The notes under the pieces are model-generated. The model ran no database searches, was not told the origin of the DNA, and saw only the letters and a program-made list of their open reading frames with translations. A program made the position numbers and the translations under genes. From Paenibacillus sabinae T27 (GTDB taxonomy: Bacteria > Bacillota > Bacilli > Paenibacillales > Paenibacillaceae): 64,000 nucleotides of DNA. This document shows positions 36,560-45,166 of this stretch, one piece after another. The stretch covers positions 2,767,252-2,831,251 of the forward strand of contig NZ_CP004078.1 in assembly GCF_000612505.1 (NCBI RefSeq), in the 5' to 3' direction. Each line of letters opens with the position of its first letter. Position 1 is the stretch's first letter.

Positions 36560-36596
36560 ACATGCGAAGCGGTCCATCAAGGTCCGCCTCGCATGT
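36560..36596 (-). other. Hairpin between TcA and TcB-TcC genes
   Basis: ACATGCGA and TCGCATGT with inner GCGG/CCGC pairs form a long stem in the 79-bp spacer. There is no T tract, so transcripts probably read through; it may set the A to BC expression ratio. Confidence 0.45.
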
Positions 36597-36616
36597 CTAA
36601 TGGCTTCTGCAAGCAG

Positions 36617-39600
36617 TTATTTGGCTTTGTAATGAATGACAAGCCACAGATCTTCGATCATCTGGCTGCTGATCCGTTCATGAGTCACGCTGCCATCGGT
36701 AACTCTGACTCGGTAAGGCTCAGCCAGCCCGGCAATGTTCTCTTCCGCCGCGGCAATGGTCCACTCGCCTAGACCGGAAGCCGTTCCTTCCACTCTGTCA
36801 TGCGGGACGCCGCAGAACGCCGGATCGCTCAACAGCTCGGCTGATAGCATATCCGACCGGCCCGGTGCATACAGCCCAAGGCGCAGCGGACTGCCATCTC
36901 CGTATGAACGCGCATCATCCTTCCACTTCACGAACAGCTCCACATCCGAGATCTCGACCATTTTCCCTCTTTGCCGGTATGGAAGCATTTGATCGGCAAG
37001 CCCGATCTCCAAGCGTTGGCCGTCCTGCGCTTCCGCCGGGTGAACAAAGCGGTGCCATTCCGACGGGAACTGGGTTCTGCAGGACAACAGCAGCACGCGG
37101 TTATCCTGCAAGGAAGCCTCGACCACTTCATTCATTACGGCCGTCTTCAGCACTTCTCCGCCTTCTCTTGCCGTGTATCTGATATGAAGGACTACATCGG
37201 CAATCGTGTCGGTGTCAAAGCTGTTGCATGCCTTCGGCAGCACAAGCTTCCAGCGGCTGACCGCTCCGGCGCCTTCAAACGGGAGATATCGCTCATCCCG
37301 GAGATTCGTTTCAAACATGCCGCTGTCATTTTGGGCGCCGCTCGTTGTAATGGCTTGATTGATCCCGTATTGATCCAGGAATCGTCCATCCTCGGCCGAT
37401 TGCCGTTCATACTTCCCGCCCAGCAGTTGGGCGCTCTTGCGGATAGAACTCTGGAGCAGGGTCAACGTACAGTTGACGCTGGTGTAAGGACCGGTCACGC
37501 AAGGAATGGACACGCCGACGGACTTGATTCTTCTCATGTAATGACCGGGATAATCCATGTCGAGAAGCCGTTCCGGCAGCTCGATCAGACATTCGCCGGT
37601 CTCTTTCAGCCGGGCCAAAGCGAGCGGATCAAGAAGGGCAACCGATACATGCTTCGTGATCTCATATTCGCGCTTGTTCATCTCCAGATAGGCCAAGCTG
37701 AGACGCTTCAAATCGCCCATCAGCCGTTCGCCCGCCAGGAGGCCTTTTTTCATGCTGTCCCAGTGGCCGAACTTGATATAGGTTTTATCCGTGCCGAGCT
37801 CGAATTGGAACGCCCGTTCCGCACGCTTCGCCGTATCGTAGGCAAACTGGTAGCTCTGGAAAAACAACGCCGAGGTCTGGGCAACCATCCAGTCATACAG
37901 CTCCGAATTGGTAAATTTGCTCTGCATCGCCTTATGCACTTCCATCGTATTGCGCGCTTGAAGCTCTTGATTCTTAAGCTCCTTTTCCGTAACGGACAAC
38001 CGGATTTCCGCAGCGAGGATCTGCTTTTCCAGCTGCGCGAGCTCCATCTTGGCCATTTGGGCTTGATGCTTCCATTCCATATTGCGCCGCTCGTACCCGG
38101 CAAGGGTTCCGCTGCGTCCGGCTTTATAGTTGTCCTGATTGGATAAATGATTCAGGTAGCGGGCGTAAGCCTGCAGGCCGGTTGAAATGTTGACTCCTCC
38201 GAGCTGTGCCGTAAGGACAGGACTCGCGACGCCGGACATTCCGATCGTGACGTTCGGAATTTGGGAAGCGAGCTGTGCGGCGATTTCATAATGCATGATT
38301 TGCTCGGACCGCTTATTGGCCTCCTCCAACTTGTGCAATTGGTCATCTTCAAGCTGAATGGTGTAGGGCTGATTCACATAGTACAGTTCTCTCTCCCTCA
38401 CCATCTCCCGCTGGCGGTACAGCGCTTCGAGCGCCTCCCGGCTCTCCGCCGCCTGCTTCCGCTTGATATCGATGACCGCTTGATGCAGGGAAACCTCATG
38501 GCTGGAACGGAGAACCGCCAGCTTCTCCGAGTCCCGCTTCTCCAGAGCGGCCAGCAGCGACGAGCCAAAAGCCTTCACTTCCCCGCACAGCTCTTCCGCC
38601 TTATGCGCCATGGTCTGGTACCGGTACCCAGGCAGCTTGGCGTTCACTTCCTCAATCACGCTGCCGACGTCCAGCCCGGCCGCCGCTGCCCGGGTCAACA
38701 TCCCGGGGTCCACAGGCGCCTGGAACAAGGACAGCTGTCTGACTGTTCCGTCAATGCTCATACTGTTGCGGATTTTGTAGAGCCTGTCGGCAACGGTATC
38801 CCAATAACCCAGCAATTTGTCGTTCGGCGGGATGCTGAAATACAAGGCGCTTCCCAGCGATAGCAGTCCGGCGTCCAAGCGGTTCCCGCTTAATACATAT
38901 GCAGCGCTAGGCATCCAATTCTCCAACTGGACAAGCGCATTGGAGAACGAATCCAGTTCAGGCTGCAGGTCTGTAAAGGATTTGCTCTCCATCCGGGAGC
39001 GGGTGCTTCCAACGCGCGGTCGTTCGCCGAGCAGCTCCTGCGCAAGTAGATACAGCTGCGTCGCCTCGTTAATCGCTTCAATCGTATCTTGACGGAACAG
39101 CTGGTCAGCCCAGGCGATCAAGTTATCCAGGTACTTCATAACCACGAGCTTCTGGTAAGAAGAAATCCGGATGCGGGCAATCAAATGTGGGTTGAACGGA
39201 TTGCTCTTCCAAGCGGCAATCAGCTTCTCGAACTCCAGCTTCCGGTTCAGCGTCTCCGGGTCCGTCCCCTCATAGTGGAGCAGCATCATATACTCCAACA
39301 GCGTTGTCGCAGCGTCATTTTGCCGGAACGGAAGCAGCTTCCAGTATCCTTTGGTCTCAGGTGAAGAATCCGTCGGGTCAAAGATGTAGTGGAACCACCG
39401 CTGGGCCTCTTCAAACTGCTGATTTTTGCTGAGCCGGTCGGCCAGAAGCAATGGCGTATGGAAAAAGATTTCCCAGTTATATACGGAGTATGGTCCATAC
39501 ACGGAAAAATCCACATTTTCCTTCGGAAACGGACGGCTGACGCACCCGGTAAAACCGTACTCGTTCGGCTCGGTCAACGGCTGGTACTCCGCTTCAAAGA

Positions 39601-42600
39601 ATTCATTCTCCATGCTCTGCGTTTGCGGGCTCAGCAGGCCGTTAATCCCCACATTGTTCAGCTTCTCCACGAAGGCGGTTACGTAAGGGTGAAATGCCGT
39701 GTGGAACAAAAGATAGCTACCCCCATAGGGCGAAGTCAGCGAGAGTCCGGACCCGGCCGTCATCAGCCTGTTATATTCGAGCAAGGACGATTTATAAGGC
39801 GTTGACGTCACGAACAGCACGCGCTTCGCATCCTGATAGAAGAAGGGACGACTGCCGTCAAACCACCGGTTGTTTTGGGGGAAGACGATTTTGAAAGAGT
39901 CGCTGTAATAGATCATATCCTCCCTGTGATATTCGCCGTTATTGTCATCGATGGGAATGACCGCACGGCCCGACCCTTTGTTAAAGGGGCTGATGGCATT
40001 GTTGTATACATCCGTAGCATCCGGTAGAGGGAATGGTTTCCCCAGTAAGCCGGAATACACCGGATACACGTTCACACGGCCATCCGGGTTGTTCAGCTTA
40101 AAATAGAACAGCGTTGAATACAGGTTATATCCGTTATAGTGGATGATGGCTTCAATAATTAAGCTGTTCTCCTCGTCAATATAGGAGTGAAACGCGATAT
40201 TTTCCTTATTGTAGCGCTGCGTCATATCCAGATTGGCATTCGTCACCGTCTTGGGGGACCAGCTTCCAAAGCGGTATTCGCTCCACGCCAGCCCGACCTG
40301 CAGGAACTTTTGCGGCTTCTCCCCCGATGGGCTTAACACATCCGGCGTTTTGGCCACTTCCTTGAAGATCGGCCAGAAGAGATAGAGCCGGCTTTTGTAC
40401 AGAACGGGAATCAGATGCTCTCCTTCAATGTCCGTGTCGACCTTCTCCCATGCGGTCCATGTCAGGCCATTCTCAAACCGGCGGTAGTAGTAAATATGCG
40501 GGCTGTTCTGCGTCCGTCCGAACACATGAAGGATATCGGTGAATATCCCGTTTCCGTGATCCTCGTATTGATGGTACATGGCGGCGATATCGAGCCTTGA
40601 CACCCGGTCCAGCTTCTCCATGTAGTTCATAAAGGAGGCTTCCGCGCGCTCGAGCTTCGCTTCGTTTTCCATGAACTCTTTTTGCAGCTCGGTGAAAAAA
40701 GGAGACTTATTGTCGCGCAGCTCCGGCTCCAGCCAGTTCTCCGGATACAGGAATATCTTCCGGTTGGCTTCCCAGATCCGGTAATTCCGGATTTTCTTCC
40801 AGTCTTCCGCAGCCTCGTGCGACAGGTGAACCTCCGGCTCCAGATTCATCAGGCAGCGCTGCACAAACAGCTGTACCGATGAGATCGCCTGCTTGATCCG
40901 GGAGGTTTCCTGGATGGGGCCCATTTCTACGTCGATGAGAAAGTAAGCGAATAAATCCTCGGTCCGTTTGGTGTAATAAAAATCATGCTTGAGATACGCG
41001 GTCAACGCTGAACGCTGCTGTTCGCGCAAGCGGTTTTTCAGCGATTTAGCAACGGACAGCCATTGCTGCTCGTCGTACTTCGCTTTCAGTGCCCGCCTGA
41101 TGCTCAGGGTCTCGTACTCGCTTATACCGGAGACCGTCCATCTCTTCGCTTCGACAACAGGAACATTGAGCCGCTGCATCAGCGATAGCCCTTCCGCTAG
41201 TCTCAGGAGCCACCGTTCATCCCGGTAATCCTGCGGGTATTTCAGGTGGAGCAGATGCAGCCCCGCCCATAGCTTGATGTCGTCCGTCTTCCAGCCCGTA
41301 AGCTCGGCCAAGTCCGCGAACAGCTCTTCCGGGACCCCCAGCTCCGTTGAACGGCTGTCTACCAGCTTGAACAATTCCGTCCAGCGGCTGCTGCCGGAGG
41401 CGTAACGATCCCGCCAGTCGATGAGCAGCTTGATTCTGGCGATTGAACCGCCGTCTATGAACAGCAGTTCCGTAGGCTCTGCCGGAAGTGCGTCCCAATC
41501 GGGCCAACCGGGGCTGCCGGACTTCGCGATGAAGAAACACATTTCTTCATCCTGAAGCCCGAGCTTTGCGGCCAAGGAGGCGGCTTTCGCCAGCTTCACG
41601 ACCGACTGGAACAACCGGGGGAAGCCTTCCAGGGTTACCGGTCCCATACTTCCTATGAATGCCGGGTCCAGAAAAGCTTCCAGCAGAGGGATTTCGGGAG
41701 CCGAGGGAACCGTCAGGCAATCCGTTATCAGCTTAAGGATTAGCCCGGCATTCAGCTTCGTAAATTCGCTGAGCCGTCTGGTCACAGCCGATTGACTTAA
41801 CGCTTCCACACTCGCGGCGGAATCGGCTTCTCCCGCAATTTCGCTCAGTTCGCTGCGGAGAGCTGTCAGTAGTTCCGCAATCTCCGGATCGAAAGGCGAT
41901 CCTTCTTTTCCTTCGTGACGGAGAATGTACAGCAGCTCTCCAGCTGAAAAGCCCGCCTCTAACACATGGCGGCACAGATTGGCAAACCTCGCCGTGTTTT
42001 GAACGCTGGAGACGCCTCCGGTAAATGGCGACGCCGGAATAAGCTTGATCCAGCCCGTGTAATCGGCGATGGAAATTCCCAGCGCCTTGGCCAGCCCGGT
42101 ATGGGCGTATAGCAGCGACAGATTGCCAAGCGTCAGCCGGTCGTCCGGCAGGCAGGCGGCTATAAGTGAGCGAAGCTCATCGCCGGTCAAATGGAAGGCG
42201 GCAAGCAGCGTTGATTGATGTTCCTCCAGGTAGCCGGTCGTATCGGCCAATTCGTCACGTTCCGGCTCCCGCAGAAGGAAGGCCGAATCGACCTGCTGGG
42301 ACACCGTCTTATTCAGGAATAAGCGTTGATAAAGGCTGACGGATTGCCCATAAGCCGGGGTAGTCTCGATTTTACCCCACCAATAGACCAGCGACTGCGC
42401 GGGAACCTGAAGTTCGTCCGCCAAGCGGATCACTTCAGACAGCCTGATGATAAAGCTCTCATCCAATAATTGTCCGCCAAGCGCGGATATTAAATGGTTC
42501 AGCTGGCTGATCGACCAGTTCTTGAGCTTGCGGAGCAGCCGGACGAACCGGTGAATGCGGTCAAGCGCCCCTTCGGACAGGTTCAGCACGGCTGCCGATT

Positions 42601-44998
42601 GAACCGAACAAGTGGACGGGGCTATATCGAGGCTTAGCTCGCCTGTGGGGTTAATATAGGAAGCGCCAAGCAGCTCTTCCAGCTCCGCAAAGGACAACCC
42701 CGTCCGTTCCAATAACAGCGGTGCTCTGCTCATCGCCTGAACCCAAGTTTCAAGCCCGACATTGCTCTCCGCAAAACCATACATATAATGGAGCGGCTTG
42801 CCCTCGGGACGAAGCCCTGTGATAATGCTGCAATCCGCAGGATTGAGCTTCAGCGTTTCAACCGAGATAGCCAGCTCCGTCCCGGGGATTTCCGCGGATG
42901 CGTTCAAGGGTCGGAAGGCTTCCATCAGCTTCACGCGGGTCACATTCATTTGCTCCAAATAGGTACGGGCTTCTTCATGCCACAGGGAAAACGGCAGCAG
43001 GAACGGGTACACCTTCTGAGACAGCCGGTTATAAGCGCCGGCATTCACATGCTCCGGCTGGGCGCCGAGCTCTTCGCTGGTACCGGTTGTCTGGGTCACT
43101 GGAACGGCCGTTTCCGGTGATACGGCATTCTCCAGCAGCTCATTAACCAAATCGATATAGGGCAGCGTAATATTCGTATTCTCGCAGGACAATTCCAGTT
43201 GCCCGATATCCGGACGGCGTCCAAGGAGCGTTTGAAGAGCTGTCCCCCCTGTCACAGATGGCGTCTTGGACAGCATTTGAAGCAGATCGACCAGATAGGC
43301 CGCCGGACTGTACACGGTACGGCAATGCTCGCAATCGCACCATTCCAGCTCTCCGAACATCTCGCTCCAATCCGGAAGCGATGCCGTCAAGGCCATGGCC
43401 TCCGCCGAATTGGCCGTTGTGGCGCTGAATTGCACCGACCGTGCCGCTTCCTGGATCTGCCCGAACACAGCCAAAGCCGTAGAGCTTATGGATACCGCTT
43501 TGTTGTAAATCTCTCCGGCGGCACTCTCTCCGCCAACCTTATCCGCATAACCGGATACAAAAGACTCCCTGTTAAACCCGGCAATCCCGAGCGAAGAGTG
43601 AATCCCATCCTCCAAGAGCGTCTTCATCGGAGCATAGGAGGACGTCAGCCGAAAGATGCGCTGCATGCTTTTCAATCGGTTAGTCAAACGGCCGGCCGGT
43701 ACAGGTCCGCTCTGTTCCGTAATGCCCCGCTGCTGCTCTCCACTCTTCGACTGCTTCAAGAACGTATCCACGGACGAAGTCTTCAAATCAAAATCCGGGT
43801 GGTCATGCAGGAATTCCAGCACTTCATCCCGCAGCTCAAAATTGCCGTCTGCCTTCAGATTTCGTATTACAGCCTGTGTGGGGAATACTTGATCCAAGAC
43901 CTGGATGACTGCTGCAGCCGTATGCGGAACAGCCGGCTTTGTCCTGACGGCACGCTCTGCATGAACCGCTTCGATTTCCTCCCGATCGAGCAGTTCTTGC
44001 CATTCTTCCTCATTCCACAAGGCAAGCTCACGCAGATCGGCCAAATGGTCTGAATTTTCCCCATCCATCTTGCTCAATATGGCGTTCACCAAAGACAAAT
44101 CACCCTGCGTCAACTCCTTCAGCTGCAGGATCAGCCGAATTCGGGCTGCATGACCGGACATTTCGGGATCTTCTTTGAGCAGGCGCCATAATGTTACCGG
44201 GTCGCCTGTGTGTCCGAGGACCAGCTCACGGAGTCTGTTTTGCGCTGCATTGTCTAATGCAGCCGCCTTCAGAAATTCACCGATTCCGCCCTCCATCACC
44301 CCTGACCTTAGTGATTGGCCCGCTTCCGCGCCGGATAACAGAAGCTCCGGCAGTCTCTCAAGAAACGGAGGGATCGCTTCTTTAGACAATGGCGGGATCA
44401 AGCCCTCATCCTCCGCCGATTCCAGTGCTGCGCGCAGCTTCTCTCCCGGAATGGATAAGAGTCTGGACAGCTCCAAAGGAATCTCTCGCCGGGATAAACC
44501 GTAGAGCAGCGTCTCCGGAAGGCCAAGTTCCTTGGACGCGGTCCATGCCCGAACATAATGACGGATCGGTTCCGGCTCGATTTTGCTTTCTTTTGACAAA
44601 TACAGAAGGTCCTCTTCGCTCAGGCTGCCCGGCTGCTCATTGTGGAGAAGTTCCGACAAGCTGCTCAAGAGCTGTTCATACTCCGACTGCCCCTCATCAA
44701 GCTTAAGTTCGACGGTTAGATTTACGACTTCCTCCGGCCCTGCCTGAATAAGAACCTGGGATTCGGCTCTGTGCCGGCCGTCAGTTCCAACCAACCGGAT
44801 CAGGAGATTGACATTGCTGCCAGGAGGTGATGGGTAGAAGATCTCGTAATGCCCCTCATCGTCCGTGAAGCCTTCTCCGAGCTTGCTTTCGCTTCTGAAT
44901 TTCTTGTTATACGCGGCCACTTTGACATGCTTTGCGGGTTTTCCGTTTGTCAGTTGGATGATGCCTCTGATGGTACATACATTCGTGAGAATCTCCAT
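36617..44998 (-). CDS. Tc toxin TcA pore-forming subunit
   Basis: 2793 residues. An N-terminal transthyretin-like/carboxypeptidase-regulatory-type domain (about 8-100, with FTDDEGHYEI) precedes a helical shell. The VRP1-type block LPDWSEMFGELEWCDCEHC and SPAAYLVDLL lies near 541-573. The middle holds the receptor-binding/neuraminidase-like region, and the C-terminal 700 residues hold the coiled pore and TcB-binding parts (long heptad-like helices near 2150-2450, ending DLWLVIHYKAK). TcA pentamers bind host cells and inject the TcC payload. The ATG at 44998 lies 12 bases after GGAGGA, a long spacing. Transcribed before the BC gene as one operon. Confidence 0.93.
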   Translation of the reverse strand: MEILTNVCTIRGIIQLTNGKPAKHVKVAAYNKKFRSESKLGEGFTDDEGHYEIFYPSPPGSNVNLLIRLVGTDGRHRAESQVLIQAGPEEVVNLTVELKLDEGQSEYEQLLSSLSELLHNEQPGSLSEEDLLYLSKESKIEPEPIRHYVRAWTASKELGLPETLLYGLSRREIPLELSRLLSIPGEKLRAALESAEDEGLIPPLSKEAIPPFLERLPELLLSGAEAGQSLRSGVMEGGIGEFLKAAALDNAAQNRLRELVLGHTGDPVTLWRLLKEDPEMSGHAARIRLILQLKELTQGDLSLVNAILSKMDGENSDHLADLRELALWNEEEWQELLDREEIEAVHAERAVRTKPAVPHTAAAVIQVLDQVFPTQAVIRNLKADGNFELRDEVLEFLHDHPDFDLKTSSVDTFLKQSKSGEQQRGITEQSGPVPAGRLTNRLKSMQRIFRLTSSYAPMKTLLEDGIHSSLGIAGFNRESFVSGYADKVGGESAAGEIYNKAVSISSTALAVFGQIQEAARSVQFSATTANSAEAMALTASLPDWSEMFGELEWCDCEHCRTVYSPAAYLVDLLQMLSKTPSVTGGTALQTLLGRRPDIGQLELSCENTNITLPYIDLVNELLENAVSPETAVPVTQTTGTSEELGAQPEHVNAGAYNRLSQKVYPFLLPFSLWHEEARTYLEQMNVTRVKLMEAFRPLNASAEIPGTELAISVETLKLNPADCSIITGLRPEGKPLHYMYGFAESNVGLETWVQAMSRAPLLLERTGLSFAELEELLGASYINPTGELSLDIAPSTCSVQSAAVLNLSEGALDRIHRFVRLLRKLKNWSISQLNHLISALGGQLLDESFIIRLSEVIRLADELQVPAQSLVYWWGKIETTPAYGQSVSLYQRLFLNKTVSQQVDSAFLLREPERDELADTTGYLEEHQSTLLAAFHLTGDELRSLIAACLPDDRLTLGNLSLLYAHTGLAKALGISIADYTGWIKLIPASPFTGGVSSVQNTARFANLCRHVLEAGFSAGELLYILRHEGKEGSPFDPEIAELLTALRSELSEIAGEADSAASVEALSQSAVTRRLSEFTKLNAGLILKLITDCLTVPSAPEIPLLEAFLDPAFIGSMGPVTLEGFPRLFQSVVKLAKAASLAAKLGLQDEEMCFFIAKSGSPGWPDWDALPAEPTELLFIDGGSIARIKLLIDWRDRYASGSSRWTELFKLVDSRSTELGVPEELFADLAELTGWKTDDIKLWAGLHLLHLKYPQDYRDERWLLRLAEGLSLMQRLNVPVVEAKRWTVSGISEYETLSIRRALKAKYDEQQWLSVAKSLKNRLREQQRSALTAYLKHDFYYTKRTEDLFAYFLIDVEMGPIQETSRIKQAISSVQLFVQRCLMNLEPEVHLSHEAAEDWKKIRNYRIWEANRKIFLYPENWLEPELRDNKSPFFTELQKEFMENEAKLERAEASFMNYMEKLDRVSRLDIAAMYHQYEDHGNGIFTDILHVFGRTQNSPHIYYYRRFENGLTWTAWEKVDTDIEGEHLIPVLYKSRLYLFWPIFKEVAKTPDVLSPSGEKPQKFLQVGLAWSEYRFGSWSPKTVTNANLDMTQRYNKENIAFHSYIDEENSLIIEAIIHYNGYNLYSTLFYFKLNNPDGRVNVYPVYSGLLGKPFPLPDATDVYNNAISPFNKGSGRAVIPIDDNNGEYHREDMIYYSDSFKIVFPQNNRWFDGSRPFFYQDAKRVLFVTSTPYKSSLLEYNRLMTAGSGLSLTSPYGGSYLLFHTAFHPYVTAFVEKLNNVGINGLLSPQTQSMENEFFEAEYQPLTEPNEYGFTGCVSRPFPKENVDFSVYGPYSVYNWEIFFHTPLLLADRLSKNQQFEEAQRWFHYIFDPTDSSPETKGYWKLLPFRQNDAATTLLEYMMLLHYEGTDPETLNRKLEFEKLIAAWKSNPFNPHLIARIRISSYQKLVVMKYLDNLIAWADQLFRQDTIEAINEATQLYLLAQELLGERPRVGSTRSRMESKSFTDLQPELDSFSNALVQLENWMPSAAYVLSGNRLDAGLLSLGSALYFSIPPNDKLLGYWDTVADRLYKIRNSMSIDGTVRQLSLFQAPVDPGMLTRAAAAGLDVGSVIEEVNAKLPGYRYQTMAHKAEELCGEVKAFGSSLLAALEKRDSEKLAVLRSSHEVSLHQAVIDIKRKQAAESREALEALYRQREMVRERELYYVNQPYTIQLEDDQLHKLEEANKRSEQIMHYEIAAQLASQIPNVTIGMSGVASPVLTAQLGGVNISTGLQAYARYLNHLSNQDNYKAGRSGTLAGYERRNMEWKHQAQMAKMELAQLEKQILAAEIRLSVTEKELKNQELQARNTMEVHKAMQSKFTNSELYDWMVAQTSALFFQSYQFAYDTAKRAERAFQFELGTDKTYIKFGHWDSMKKGLLAGERLMGDLKRLSLAYLEMNKREYEITKHVSVALLDPLALARLKETGECLIELPERLLDMDYPGHYMRRIKSVGVSIPCVTGPYTSVNCTLTLLQSSIRKSAQLLGGKYERQSAEDGRFLDQYGINQAITTSGAQNDSGMFETNLRDERYLPFEGAGAVSRWKLVLPKACNSFDTDTIADVVLHIRYTAREGGEVLKTAVMNEVVEASLQDNRVLLLSCRTQFPSEWHRFVHPAEAQDGQRLEIGLADQMLPYRQRGKMVEISDVELFVKWKDDARSYGDGSPLRLGLYAPGRSDMLSAELLSDPAFCGVPHDRVEGTASGLGEWTIAAAEENIAGLAEPYRVRVTDGSVTHERISSQMIEDLWLVIHYKAK

Positions 44999-45077
44999 AT
45001 GGGCTATAAATCCTCCTTCGTTAAACGTTGCTTCATTTTTTGCCAGAGAAAAGATATCATAATTATTAAATAAGAAC

Positions 45078-45097
45078 TATTATCCTTCTGGATAATA
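45078..45097. promoter_or_regulatory. Perfect inverted repeat between TcA and its LuxR-type regulator
   Basis: TATTATCC, four bases, GGATAATA: a 20-bp element with perfect 8-bp arms in the 168-bp divergent spacer. LuxR-type dimers bind palindromes of this size. A Fur-like role is less likely because the centre is 4 bases long. Confidence 0.5.
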
Positions 45098-45111
45098 TAC
45101 TTTCGAAGGAA

Positions 45112-45140
45112 TTGGCTTTTTCTGTTATACTGGATATAAA
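45112..45140 (+). promoter_or_regulatory. Sigma-A promoter of the STAND/LuxR regulator
   Basis: TTGGCT, 17-bp spacer, TATAAA, about 26 bases before the TTG start. It begins 14 bp from the inverted repeat, so the regulator may act on its own promoter. Confidence 0.5.
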
Positions 45141-45166
45141 AGGAATTACAGGGTGGTGAGTGGGGA

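Noticed and set aside
36971..38146. A 391-residue open frame on the plus strand opposite the TcA gene
   Set aside because: It mirrors the TcA coding frame in the GC-rich third positions, lacks a ribosome binding site and has no domain or signal; the opposite strand has clear TcA domains.
43199..44053. A 284-residue open frame opposite TcA
   Set aside because: Arg/Cys-rich composition typical of a shadow frame, and no start signal.
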